Shown piece by piece: positions 37,186 through 45,709 of a stretch of 64,000 nt of DNA. The translations under genes and the position numbers were made by a program. The notes under the pieces are model-generated. The model made no database searches. It was not told the DNA's origin and saw only the letters and a list, made by a program, of their open reading frames with translations. Each line of letters opens with the position of its first letter. Within the stretch, counting starts at the first letter, position 1. The DNA is from Paenibacillus kyungheensis (GTDB taxonomy: Bacteria; Bacillota; Bacilli; Paenibacillales; Paenibacillaceae). The stretch spans positions 651,001-715,000 of the forward strand of contig NZ_CP117416.1 of the NCBI RefSeq assembly GCF_028606985.1, written 5' to 3'.

Positions 37186-37572
37186 TTAGATTTAGCATAA
37201 TAGAGTTTACTTTTGGATAGTATATTCTCAGAAAAAATTGATTTGCCCAATCGAATTGATAACTCTGAGTATGGATTATTAAAGCGAACTACAATATTAA
37301 AACTTTCTTCAAAAGTTTTTAATCGAAGGAAAAACTATATTTGTCAAAGACTACTGTAAATGTAGTCTAAGTTTATGAACATATAGCTGCCTTTCCTGTT
37401 AGATAAATAATATGTGAATACATGTATTAGTTTATTAGTTTGCCTTCGATAATTTATAAATATATTTATTTGTACCATATCGTTAAAGCATTCATGTCAA
37501 TAATTTTGTTACTCTAAATCTTAAATTTAATAAAAAATCCTTTGCCAGGAAATTTTTTTCAAACATACACCC

Positions 37573-37587
37573 CATATAGAGTGAAGG
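37573..37587 (+). promoter_or_regulatory. Motif shared by both island promoters, copy 1
   Basis: CATATAGAGTGAAGG recurs as CATATAAAGTGAAAG at 39440-39454 (13 of 15 identical). Both precede island genes by roughly 100-200 bp. It may be a binding site for the island's own HTH protein. Confidence 0.4.
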
Positions 37588-37640
37588 AAAGTAAGAGAGT
37601 GCAACAATGGCTATTTTTTTACTTCCTTTAATAAACATTT

Positions 37641-37662
37641 GAATTGGACCTGAGGCCAATTC
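37641..37662 (+). promoter_or_regulatory. Inverted repeat before the GHKL ATPase gene
   Basis: GAATTGG and CCAATTC are perfect 7-bp arms 8 bp apart. They lie directly before the ribosome site (AGGAGG) and could act as an operator or translational control hairpin. Confidence 0.4.
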
Positions 37663-37683
37663 GAAAATAGGAGGATTATTAAT

Positions 37684-39399
37684 ATGGAAAACAAATTATC
37701 AAGTGTTTTAAAATCAGACATCTTTCAAGTGGATAAGGCTCTTGAAAGTTGGCGTGATTCGGGTTTTGATTTATCTACGGCAGTAGGTGAGGTAGTTGAT
37801 AATTCAATTGAAGCTGGTTCAAAGATTGTTAAAGTGATTCCTTATCAAAATAAGACTGATAAAAGTATAAATACAATTGTGTTCGCTGATAATGGATTTG
37901 GGATTAAATCGGATATACTAGCACAAACTTTAAAAATAGGTTTTTCGACTAGATATAATCAACGCAAGGGACTTGGTCGTTTTGGTGTGGGAATGAAAGT
38001 TGCTGCATTAAGCCAAGGAAGAAGAGTAGATATTTATACAAAGACTTTAGGGGAAGACCGATATTATCATGCTTTTCTAGATCTTGACCTCATAACAACA
38101 GAGGAACAAACTCACATTATTGCTCAAGAAATCGATGGGTTTCCAAAGGAATATGCAATGCATATGGCGTGGGATGAAGGGGCTCCTTTTGATTCAGGAA
38201 CATTGATTGTCTGGTCTAAAATTGATCGTTTAACTAATGAAGGTAAATATGGAAATTCTATAAATGAATATTTACAGGAATTAACAAAGTTTCTTGCGAG
38301 AGCTTATCGGAAGTTTATTGATCAGGGCTTATTGATTCAATTAAGCGATAAATTTCTTGACCTATATGACCCATTAATGTTACTAGACAGCCCAAGAATT
38401 TCTAAACTCGTCGGTGAAAATAACTTACCTGCTGATGTTATTGATCGATCAGTTATTGAGATCGAGGGCGAAGAAGTAGTGATAACGGTTACTTTACTGC
38501 CAGAGGTGCTTAGGAAAGTTAAAGGAGAAGGTGGATATAAAGGTTCTGCATCAAGGTTTAAAGAGCTGTATCTAAAGGATCGCGATGGAAAGATTAGTAT
38601 CCTGAGAAATGGAAGAGAGATTTATTATGATCCAATTCAAGGCATGTTTCCATCTAGGATTGAGAATATTGACAGATTTATTGGGGTGGAAATTAGTTTT
38701 CCCGCAACCCTTGATGAATATTTTCAAGTTCGCAATGTTAAAAGGGGAGCAGTTCCTGTTGGTAAGTTGAGGGCAGAAATTCGTAAAATTCTAGATAAAC
38801 CAGTTAAAGCTGCTCGTAAACAAATTCAAGATGTATTTGCGAAAACTAGTACGGAAAAAAGAAAACATGATATAGAACATACTCCAGCAACAAAGGCAGT
38901 AAAAGAAGCTGAAAAGACTGCTATACCTGGAAGAGCTGGTTTAAATGCTACGGAAGATGAAGTAAAAGAGGTTATTAAGGATATACTTGAAGATGCTGGG
39001 ATAGATGCTGATATTAACAAGGAACTAGCTGACAAAATGACCGAGCAAATTAATGAGCAACCTATTACCTTAGTAGACTCTTCGTGGCCTGGTAAAGAGT
39101 TGCTTGATATAACACATTTTAATGGTAAAGCAGTAGTGAAAATAAATCATCGGCATCCATTTATTAAACAAATTTATAATCCTATAAAAGAAGCGTCTAG
39201 CCAAGACCCTTCAACGATTAACCCTGATGAAATGATTGAACTTGCAAGAAAGGCTGAAGCTGCTATCGATGTATTATTTATGGCTTATGCTAAAGCTGAG
39301 AATATGCACGCAAATCCAGATGATGTGTATAGTGATTTAAGGACACAATGGGGTTTCTTTTCTGGGGCTTATGTTCGCGAATTGTTAAAATCGTTTTAA
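37684..39399 (+). CDS. GHKL ATPase, MutL/MORC-like
   Basis: 571 residues. The N-terminal GHKL ATPase has the MutL-style N-box GEVVDNSIEAGS (catalytic Glu36, Asn40), DNGFGI at 69-74 and GLGRFGVGMKVAALSQG from 96. A transducer-like region follows, with KISILRNGREIYYDP at about residues 298-313, a feature of MutL and prokaryotic MORC-like ATPases. After it comes a Lys/Glu-rich helical linker (about 365-455) and a C-terminal helical domain. The chaperone HtpG and MutL are excluded by domain layout. Prokaryotic MORC relatives were described in restriction-modification contexts, so a DNA-clamp or nuclease-control role is plausible. The partner may be the GIY-YIG protein encoded 0.7 kb downstream. 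AGGAGG lies 8 nt before the ATG. Confidence 0.8.
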   Translation: MENKLSSVLKSDIFQVDKALESWRDSGFDLSTAVGEVVDNSIEAGSKIVKVIPYQNKTDKSINTIVFADNGFGIKSDILAQTLKIGFSTRYNQRKGLGRFGVGMKVAALSQGRRVDIYTKTLGEDRYYHAFLDLDLITTEEQTHIIAQEIDGFPKEYAMHMAWDEGAPFDSGTLIVWSKIDRLTNEGKYGNSINEYLQELTKFLARAYRKFIDQGLLIQLSDKFLDLYDPLMLLDSPRISKLVGENNLPADVIDRSVIEIEGEEVVITVTLLPEVLRKVKGEGGYKGSASRFKELYLKDRDGKISILRNGREIYYDPIQGMFPSRIENIDRFIGVEISFPATLDEYFQVRNVKRGAVPVGKLRAEIRKILDKPVKAARKQIQDVFAKTSTEKRKHDIEHTPATKAVKEAEKTAIPGRAGLNATEDEVKEVIKDILEDAGIDADINKELADKMTEQINEQPITLVDSSWPGKELLDITHFNGKAVVKINHRHPFIKQIYNPIKEASSQDPSTINPDEMIELARKAEAAIDVLFMAYAKAENMHANPDDVYSDLRTQWGFFSGAYVRELLKSF

Positions 39400-39439
39400 T
39401 AAAACAAAAGTAGATATATTTTTTTTATTTCTTCTCCCG

Positions 39440-39454
39440 CATATAAAGTGAAAG
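39440..39454 (+). promoter_or_regulatory. Motif shared by both island promoters, copy 2
   Basis: CATATAAAGTGAAAG matches the motif at 37573. It lies in the 246-bp gap before the HTH gene, which otherwise shows no gene. Confidence 0.4.
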
Positions 39455-39645
39455 CAGGAACGGAAAGTTGCTAAAATTTTAAAATATAGAAAATAAATTG
39501 TGAATTATGTAAAAAAATTATAAAATAGAGTTACCTGTAATCGATCCCGAGGACGGCTACAGTAAAAGTATGTAACTAGATTCTAACTTTTCAAAAAGAT
39601 TCAGTGACCGACTATATTAGCGGACACTAGAAATGGGGCAAAAAA

Positions 39646-40146
39646 ATGAATAAAAACTATCTACAAATGAGTCATGATGTTATTGATGCATTAATTCTGT
39701 TGGACAACATGAGAGCCAAAGCTCTTAAATCCACGAGTGGTTCCTACCGAATTGAGCGAATTGAGCAAGCAATGGACTATCTTTTGAATACGCCTTTAAA
39801 GCAGGGTAATCCAAAAACCATTGTACGAGATGTGTTAGGGAGTGCTGGCTCTAAAATTCGCAATAGAATTAATGTAATTAAAGAAGCGAGTGAGATGGCG
39901 GGTATTGCATCATTACTTGTAACTAATCAAACTACTAATGACTATGAAAATTTCAAATTGGAAGTAACGGATGAAATTAGCCGTATAGCTCTGAATAAGC
40001 AGATAAAGGCTGTTTTAGTAGAACTTGCTTCAGGTAAAGATGCTGTAGATTTAGCAGAATACTACAATACCAGTGTTAAGGCAATGCGAACAAGAGTTAG
40101 TAAAGCAAGGAAGGCATATAAAAAAGAATTGGGTCTTGCCTTATGA
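39646..40146 (+). CDS. Small protein with sigma-region-4-like helix-turn-helix
   Basis: 166 residues, soluble. The N-terminal ~100 residues are helical with no recognised domain. The C-terminal part (GKDAVDLAEYYNTSVKAMRTR, then VSKARKAYKKEL) resembles the recognition helix of sigma-70 region 4 or a related HTH. It therefore probably binds DNA and may regulate the island. The ribosome site is weak (GGGG 8 nt before the ATG). It overlaps the next gene by 4 nt (ATGA), so the two are translated together. Confidence 0.6.
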   Translation: MNKNYLQMSHDVIDALILLDNMRAKALKSTSGSYRIERIEQAMDYLLNTPLKQGNPKTIVRDVLGSAGSKIRNRINVIKEASEMAGIASLLVTNQTTNDYENFKLEVTDEISRIALNKQIKAVLVELASGKDAVDLAEYYNTSVKAMRTRVSKARKAYKKELGLAL

Positions 40147-40517
40147 AGCCAAGGTTGTATAAGTTTACTCCATGGCTCATCCGTCTCCTAATTCCAAAAG
40201 GATTTAAAGGAACCTATATTCTTTACACAAAGAGTAAAAATACAGTAGTACCAATCTACGTTGGAAGATCTGATACGGATTTGCAACGTAGGTTATTGTA
40301 TCACCCTTATTCGCAAATAGCCGACTACTTTGAATATTTCACCTTTGATTCAGCTGAAAAAAATTATTTATCAGAAACGGCATTATACCATTGTTTTGAA
40401 GGTGATATTGCAAATAAGATTCACCCTGCTATGCCAGCAAATACTCATTTAAAGTGTCCTTTCTGCAATAAGACCTATAATGACACACGTAGCAATAGAA
40501 TTAATTTAATCTCTTAA
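40143..40517 (+). CDS. GIY-YIG nuclease-like protein
   Basis: 124 residues. The GIY half-motif is GTYILYT (23-29), the YIG half is IYVGRS (38-43), the conserved Arg is in LQRRLLYHP, and the metal-binding Glu is probably Glu78 in SETALYHCF. A C-terminal CPFC (105-108) may be half of a zinc knuckle. The size fits a single-domain endonuclease. Homing, repair (UvrC) and restriction enzymes share this fold. Its translational coupling to an HTH protein and its place beside a GHKL ATPase suggest a restriction-like role. That is an inference. Confidence 0.65.
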   Translation: MKPRLYKFTPWLIRLLIPKGFKGTYILYTKSKNTVVPIYVGRSDTDLQRRLLYHPYSQIADYFEYFTFDSAEKNYLSETALYHCFEGDIANKIHPAMPANTHLKCPFCNKTYNDTRSNRINLIS

Positions 40518-40539
40518 ATAATTTCTAAATACCTTGCTT

Positions 40540-40580
40540 AATAGAGCCAAACGAATTTCATAGGCGTTGGCTCTATTTTT
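40540..40580 (+). terminator. Terminator of the island operon
   Basis: AATAGAGCCAACG-like left arm pairs with CGTTGGCTCTATT, followed by TTT. It lies 23 nt after the GIY-YIG stop. Confidence 0.8.
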
Positions 40581-40756
40581 AATTTGGAATTTATTTGACA
40601 GGCTCATGCAGCAAACAAGGCAAGAAGTTGATATAATATTTACTTATTTATCCAAAAAAACAATAAAGACTCTTTATATACTTATTTAGTTAAGTTAGCA
40701 TACATAAGTCATGATAATAAAAGAGAACGTCCTGTTCATTTTAAGTGGAAATCCTA

Positions 40757-40768
40757 GAGTGGGAATAG
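40757..40768 (+). repeat. Right end repeat (attR-like), displaced guaA tail
   Basis: GAGTGGGAATAG again reads Glu-Trp-Glu-stop, with GAA in place of GAG for the last Glu. It lies in noncoding sequence where such a codon series has no other reason to exist. Confidence 0.6.
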
Positions 40769-40778
40769 GATAACCAAG

Positions 40779-40819
40779 CCTCAAAATCTTAGATCTCTAA
40801 GGTTTTGAGGTTTTTTTTT
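40779..40819 (+). terminator. Strong terminator beyond the island, probably the old guaA terminator
   Basis: CCTCAAAATCTT pairs with AAGGTTTTGAGG, followed by nine T. No gene ends just before it except the displaced guaA tail at 40757. Confidence 0.75.
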
Positions 40820-40931
40820 AGTTATAATGTATACAAAAAAAGGAGTGATTATCCATACTACAAATTAAGCAGTTACATGATTTTTTTAACAAATGCCTGT
40901 CTAAGTGACCTTAACGAAAGGATTGAACTTC

Positions 40932-41318
40932 ATGGATAAAAGCAATTCGTTACCTCCAAAGCAAATCATTGATTCTTTTGAAGGTCTAGTAGATCATATT
41001 ATGCAATATCATCTTGATGATGGCATGAGACAACATTTTCTTGATATTGAAGAAAAGAATCTATTTGAATTTCATTGGTCATTTGGAATGTTTATCCGCA
41101 ATGCATATGAATTATCTGATACAGAGAAAGTTCCAAATTTAGTAGAACATTACAAAAGAATACTGATTACTGAAGCTGGAGAAGATCCAGACTTACTAAC
41201 TTCAGAAAGTGAACCTTTATATTACTTTCTCCTAACAGGTCTGTTAGGTGATGATGGGTTATCAAGGCATATTCTCAAATTAATATGGAGAAGATTAAAT
41301 ACAGAGCATAGAGGTTAG
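40932..41318 (+). CDS. Small acidic hypothetical protein, immunity-like
   Basis: 128 residues with no signal or membrane segment. It begins with a helix (PPKQIIDSFEGLVDHIMQYH) and contains FEFHWSFGMFIRNAYEL and LLGDDGLSRHILKLIWRRL, ending in a basic tail. Small, acidic, helical proteins of this kind in Bacilli are often immunity proteins of polymorphic toxins, but no toxin gene is beside it. The ATG at 40932 follows AAAGGA. Function not recognised. Confidence 0.65.
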   Translation: MDKSNSLPPKQIIDSFEGLVDHIMQYHLDDGMRQHFLDIEEKNLFEFHWSFGMFIRNAYELSDTEKVPNLVEHYKRILITEAGEDPDLLTSESEPLYYFLLTGLLGDDGLSRHILKLIWRRLNTEHRG

Positions 41319-41517
41319 TTTTAAACATAGATTGAACAACCCAAAGTATTGATATGTAGTTCAATTATCGAGACAAAATTTACAGAATGTTATCCATTAT
41401 TCATATCATTTTTACTTTTCCCTTTTTTGAACATGATAAGATGAACCACATGATTTGGCTAAGTATTACAGAGGTAGCTACATTTTTTGAAATTTATATG
41501 TAAAGGAGGGCTTGAAC

Positions 41518-41925
41518 ATGACCGAATCCAATCACTTAATACCAGAATCCAAATTTGATTTTGGTGCAATCCAGCGATTACAGCAATTAGACCCTCAAGA
41601 TCTAATCCCTATTCTTCCAGAACTACTTGTCTGGTTGCAGGATATTAACTGGCCTGTTGCTATACCGATGTCCAAAATACTGCTTACAGTTCCTGATGAA
41701 ATTGTTCCTCATGTGCGAGACGTATTGCATACAGATGATACCGAATGGATCGAATGGTGTCTGCAATATATTGTTGGTTTTTTACCTGTAGCTTTGATTC
41801 GAAAGCTAGAACCAGAAATTCGTCGGATAGCTGATTCACCCACACAATGGGAGCATGAAACGGAAAGTCATATTACAGCACGAGAGATTTTAAATACATT
41901 AGATCATGATCCAGAAAATTCATGA
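41518..41925 (+). CDS. DUF5071-like small protein
   Basis: 135 residues. LLVWLQDINWPVAIPMSKILL followed by EWIEWCLQYIVGFLP is characteristic of the DUF5071 group of HEAT-like helical proteins. These are found alone or near toxin-immunity loci. Function unknown. The ATG at 41518 lies 8 nt after GGAGG, while a TTG at 41512 is too close. It is separate from the previous gene (about 200 bp, AT-rich). Confidence 0.65.
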   Translation: MTESNHLIPESKFDFGAIQRLQQLDPQDLIPILPELLVWLQDINWPVAIPMSKILLTVPDEIVPHVRDVLHTDDTEWIEWCLQYIVGFLPVALIRKLEPEIRRIADSPTQWEHETESHITAREILNTLDHDPENS

Positions 41926-42017
41926 TTTTAAATACCAAAATAGCGATTTGATTCTACATATCAATTTAATATGTAATCTACAATCAGATACAACTAACGT
42001 ATACAAGGAGAATATTT

Positions 42018-42656
42018 ATGAAATGGACGATTAGTTTACTTTTAACATGCACGGTATTAACAGCTTGCGGTCAATCGAATCATCAGGCAACGACACCAGA
42101 GGCTACTGCCACATCCAAACCAAGTGTTACAGCATCGGCTGAAGTTAATCAAAAGACAACCAAAGCAAACCAGACTTCTACAGAGCAATCGGAAGAATCT
42201 ACAGAAGATACTCCATACTATGGCGATTACCAGATGGACCCGGAAGATACATTTAATCATCTGATCCATAACAATCCGTTAGATCGGGCATACAATAAAG
42301 AGTATAATGAATTTCAGAACTCTAGTCAGTTCTCGACCGCCGGTTGGGTTGCTCTTGAAGGAAAGTATTTGAAATTATGGGATATCGAAATGAATAATAC
42401 GATGCAACAATTGAAGTCCAAGTTATCTGCATCCCAGTATGCTTTGTTACAACAATCTCAAAAAGGTTGGGAAACGTATGATCAACAAGAAGCAGAATTC
42501 GTCGAAGATACGTTTTTGAAAGATTCGTATTTTGGTTCTCAAGGACAAGTAAGTGCAGTTAGTGCCCAATTGTCGAGAACACGTGAGCGAACTATTCAAT
42601 TGATGGAATATGCTTACGAACATAATGATCATCAACTGAAATTTGTGTATCAATAA
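42018..42656 (+). CDS. LprI-like (DUF1311) lipoprotein
   Basis: 212 residues. A lipoprotein signal with lipobox LTAC (Cys17) leads into a Ser/Thr/Glu-rich spacer to about residue 65. The C-terminal ~110 residues have LKLWDIEMNNTMQQLKSKLS, LLQQSQKGWETYDQQEAEF and a run of helices, the pattern of the LprI/DUF1311 lysozyme-inhibitor-like domain. It is anchored on the outside of the membrane. A role against lysozyme or in envelope stress is an inference. Confidence 0.75.
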   Translation: MKWTISLLLTCTVLTACGQSNHQATTPEATATSKPSVTASAEVNQKTTKANQTSTEQSEESTEDTPYYGDYQMDPEDTFNHLIHNNPLDRAYNKEYNEFQNSSQFSTAGWVALEGKYLKLWDIEMNNTMQQLKSKLSASQYALLQQSQKGWETYDQQEAEFVEDTFLKDSYFGSQGQVSAVSAQLSRTRERTIQLMEYAYEHNDHQLKFVYQ

Positions 42657-42684
42657 CATATCCAGTCCATAACAGGAGGATTCT

Positions 42685-43839
42685 ATGCTGACAACGACCA
42701 GAGCACAGATGAAGCGTCTGCAATTGCATCAACAAGGACTATTACAACCTCATTTGAATCACTATCAGGATGCTAATGGAGTATTACATGCACTCAACCG
42801 ACTTGGTTATGTCCAGCTGGATACGATGAATGTATTATCTCGTAGTCAGGATTTATTTTTCTGGTCGAGAGATCATCGGTATCAGCGGGAATGGTTGTTA
42901 GAATTGTATGAGCAGCAGTCGATTTTTGAAGTGTATTTGTTTGCTTTGTGTTTGTTGCCAGCATCTTCTTATGAGCATTTGCATCATTATTTTGCACATC
43001 ATCATTTGAAGATCATGAACCAACCGAAGTTAGATTTTATATTAAATATTTATGAGCAAGTACAGCTTAATCAGCCACTACGTTCGCGAGATATTGAACA
43101 CGATCAGCCATCAAGTGGAGCGACATGGAGTATGACACCGGCAAGACGAGCATTAGACCAATTATGGCGTGCAGGCTTGATCAAGGTCAGTCGAGATCAT
43201 CATTTCAATAAGTTATATACAATAACAGATCAGAATATTGAAGAACATCGGACGCTGGAACATGAACCGACGCTGAATACATATTTGCTTGATTTGACGT
43301 TTGAAAATTTGGGGATCGCCACGCTCAAAGAATTAAAAGCTTGCTTTAACCTCAATAAAACAGCAGTCAGCGAGTATATCCAGCAACAATTGGAACAAGG
43401 GAATATTCAGCAGATACAGGTGGAAGATTGGGCGGAAGAGCATTTTATTCGTACACAAGATATTCCGTTACTGTCTACTTTGGAAAAGTTAGAAGGTAGC
43501 GCAGCGACACTGTTATCTCCTTTTGATAATATGATTCGAGATCGGTCACGGTTGTTGAAGTTATTTGATGTGAATTATAAGCTAGAAAGTTATATGCCCA
43601 AAGAACAACGACAATATGGTTATTTTGCAATGCCAATTTTGATTGGAGAACAGATTATGGGTGTGATTGATCTCAAAAATGATCGCCAACGTCGGGAGTT
43701 ACAGGTGCAAAAATTAACGTTATTTGATTCCGCTCAAGCCGTAGAGCACAAGCGCCAGATTGAATCTATATTGCAGAATTTATGTGTATTTGTAGAAGCA
43801 GAGCAGATTATTCCTGCGCAAGAAATCACTTATTTATAA
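42685..43839 (+). CDS. YcaQ-family DNA glycosylase (AlkX-like)
   Basis: 384-residue HTH_42/YcaQ-family protein. It has LNRLGYVQLDTMNVLSRSQDLFFWSR, with the Gln-x-Asp catalytic pattern of interstrand crosslink glycosylases. It also has winged-helix segments and a C-terminal beta domain with LLSPFDNMIRDRSRLLKLFDVNYKLESY. Relatives unhook alkylation crosslinks. CAGGAGGA precedes the ATG. It lies 28 nt after the LprI-like gene. Confidence 0.85.
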   Translation: MLTTTRAQMKRLQLHQQGLLQPHLNHYQDANGVLHALNRLGYVQLDTMNVLSRSQDLFFWSRDHRYQREWLLELYEQQSIFEVYLFALCLLPASSYEHLHHYFAHHHLKIMNQPKLDFILNIYEQVQLNQPLRSRDIEHDQPSSGATWSMTPARRALDQLWRAGLIKVSRDHHFNKLYTITDQNIEEHRTLEHEPTLNTYLLDLTFENLGIATLKELKACFNLNKTAVSEYIQQQLEQGNIQQIQVEDWAEEHFIRTQDIPLLSTLEKLEGSAATLLSPFDNMIRDRSRLLKLFDVNYKLESYMPKEQRQYGYFAMPILIGEQIMGVIDLKNDRQRRELQVQKLTLFDSAQAVEHKRQIESILQNLCVFVEAEQIIPAQEITYL

Positions 43840-43881
43840 CCTTCCTATAGATGTAGTTATGAAAAAAGATAACAATTGCTT

Positions 43882-43916
43882 GAGCTACCTGAAACTCAAA
43901 TCAGGTGGCTTTTTGG
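43882..43916 (+). terminator. Terminator of the YcaQ-family gene
   Basis: AGCTACCTGA pairs with TCAGGTGGCT, then TTTTT. The following stretch to 44179 shows only a small AGCTNAGCT-type palindrome near 44040 and no gene. Confidence 0.75.
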
Positions 43917-44179
43917 CATCTGAGATCCTATTTGTTCTAATCGTATATGAATATATATACATCTATAGGGCTTATACATCGAACATGATAAAATATAAAT
44001 AGCGTATAAATAGCTCATAAAGACAAAAAGCAACACTTAGCTCAGCTAAATGTTACTGCTACGACCATAATACATTGTAATCTAAGCCATATGTATATAA
44101 CACTACGACTGATATCTGGATATTACCAGGCTTAGAAATGGATAATGCCAGCTATTGTTAGCCGAAGGAGATCAGAGGA

Positions 44180-44548
44180 TTGGAACCGTTAACGCTGATA
44201 TTAAGTTGTATCGGATTACTGATTTTTTTTGCAGTGATTGCGATTGTATTACCACGAGTCTTGAATAAGAAAAGTATCACCGAACAGACGATACTGGAAG
44301 GTTATTCGGCACGAGCAACGATTATCTCGATTACCCCGACAGGTCAATATAGTAGTGGACAACCGGAGATTCTATTGGTGGTGAAGATTGAGCGTCCAAC
44401 AGCACTTCCTTTTCAAGCAACAGTCAAAACAACAGTCTACACGATGAATCTTCCCAAATTTCAAGAAGGTACCAAAGTCCATGTGAAAGTATTCGAAGAT
44501 CGCAAAGGCAAACATATCGTCGTCAAAGGGACACTAGATTATCCATAA
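44180..44548 (+). CDS. Small single-pass membrane protein
   Basis: 122 residues. An N-terminal membrane helix (about 4-24) is followed by a beta-rich domain (SARATIISITPTGQYSSGQPEILLVVKIER), resembling small DUF3592-like or OB-like envelope proteins. The start is TTG with GAAGGAG upstream. Function unknown. Confidence 0.6.
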   Translation: MEPLTLILSCIGLLIFFAVIAIVLPRVLNKKSITEQTILEGYSARATIISITPTGQYSSGQPEILLVVKIERPTALPFQATVKTTVYTMNLPKFQEGTKVHVKVFEDRKGKHIVVKGTLDYP

Positions 44549-44742
44549 AGTCTGTAGAATACTAGCTAAGTATGTTTCTATTCAACAGAATCAATAACAG
44601 TTTCTCCGAGATAGTACAAATAATCTTCTTTTTTGATAGATGCTAAGAAATTCTCTCGATATGCGTATTTCTACACCTGATACTAGAGCAATTCTATCTT
44701 TATGATAGACGTATAACAGAAGTATTCAGGAGGTAGTGCACA

Positions 44743-45582
44743 TTGGTTAGCCAGACTGTACTGGATTACCGCTGGATCGGGCAACGGATTCGAGAGATTC
44801 GACAGCAACGTGGATTAACACAGCAACAATTGGCTTTAGGGATTTGCAATCAATCGCAGATCAGTCGTATTGAAAAAGGAGTCGAATCGGTATCGGCTGA
44901 GATTTTATTTCAGATTGCACATAAGTTTAGTCTGGATATCCGTATTTTTTTCGATATGACTGAACAGCAGATCAATGAGATTCAGAGTATTCGTAAAAAT
45001 ATTAGATATTTGCAAAAAAAGCATATGTATCAGGAGTTATTGCAATATATTGAAGATCATCAAGTAGAAGCGATATGTCGTTATTCGTTGATGGATCAGC
45101 AATTTGTACTGTATCAGAAAGGAAACGCCTATGTGCATCTGGGAGCTGTAGATCGTGGATTTCCTATGATTCAGTTAGCTTTGAAATTAACATATCATTG
45201 CGAGCGAATTCCAGCGTTGTATGAGATCGAAGTGATTCAGGCGTTAGCCATTGCGTATGGATTCGATGGAGATTATAGAGCATGTATAGGTTGGTTACAC
45301 AAATGCTTGCGTGCACTTCATGTCTATCGTGAAGGTAGTGATCAGTTTACGCCTATCTTTTATTATTTGTCGAAAGCTTACTCGGATACGCAAGATTATC
45401 GAATGGCTATTGAATATGCTACGCAAGGTATTCGCTATTGTGAAAATCATAAAATCGGCTATTACCTTGATCAACTGTATTATGAATGTGGCTACAGTTA
45501 TGAGCAGATTGGACAACAGTTCAAAGCAGAGCAGTGTTACACCAAGTTCCAGTTGCTACAAGATTTATTTTGCACGTATTAA
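44743..45582 (+). CDS. PlcR/Rgg-like (RRNPP) transcriptional regulator
   Basis: 279 residues. An N-terminal XRE helix-turn-helix (IGQRIREIRQQRGLTQQQLA, then NQSQISRIEKG) is joined to a TPR-like repeat domain. This is the architecture of the PlcR, PrgX and Rgg peptide-sensing regulators. The start is TTG with AGGAGGT upstream. The chitin-degradation genes lie just downstream and are candidate targets. A 48-codon frame follows at 45710. No obvious export-signal-bearing pheromone gene is visible. Confidence 0.8.
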   Translation: MVSQTVLDYRWIGQRIREIRQQRGLTQQQLALGICNQSQISRIEKGVESVSAEILFQIAHKFSLDIRIFFDMTEQQINEIQSIRKNIRYLQKKHMYQELLQYIEDHQVEAICRYSLMDQQFVLYQKGNAYVHLGAVDRGFPMIQLALKLTYHCERIPALYEIEVIQALAIAYGFDGDYRACIGWLHKCLRALHVYREGSDQFTPIFYYLSKAYSDTQDYRMAIEYATQGIRYCENHKIGYYLDQLYYECGYSYEQIGQQFKAEQCYTKFQLLQDLFCTY

Positions 45583-45629
45583 TTCTTCATTCGATGACCC
45601 CTCATAGTCGCTGTCACAATACACCGTCC

Positions 45630-45657
45630 ACCTTTTCCTTATGGAGAAGGTTTTTTT
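45630..45657 (+). terminator. Terminator after the RRNPP regulator gene
   Basis: ACCTTTTCC pairs with GGAGAAGGT, followed by a run of T. Confidence 0.75.
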
Positions 45658-45709
45658 TGTTTGGATCGTTTCCGTTGATCTAGTAATGGATCGGAAAAGG
45701 AATAAGGCG

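Larger units (their letters stand above)
37005..40768. mobile_element. Genomic island inserted at the 3' end of guaA
   Basis: About 3.75 kb between two copies of the guaA tail sequence. It holds three genes (GHKL ATPase, small HTH protein, GIY-YIG-like protein) and is more AT-rich than the flanks. Beyond the right repeat lies a strong terminator (40779-40819) that would naturally close a guaA transcript, consistent with displacement of the original downstream region. No tyrosine or serine recombinase gene is present. The island is therefore either degenerate or mobilised by an enzyme encoded elsewhere. Confidence 0.6.

Noticed and set aside
37190..37572. Integrase remnant at the left end of the guaA island
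   Set aside because: No frame with recombinase motifs could be found. The sequence is AT-rich and noncoding by eye.
44036..44080. Palindromic stretch around TTAGCTCAGCTAA as a terminator or operator
   Set aside because: There is no T run, no adjacent gene end, and no relation to a promoter could be shown.
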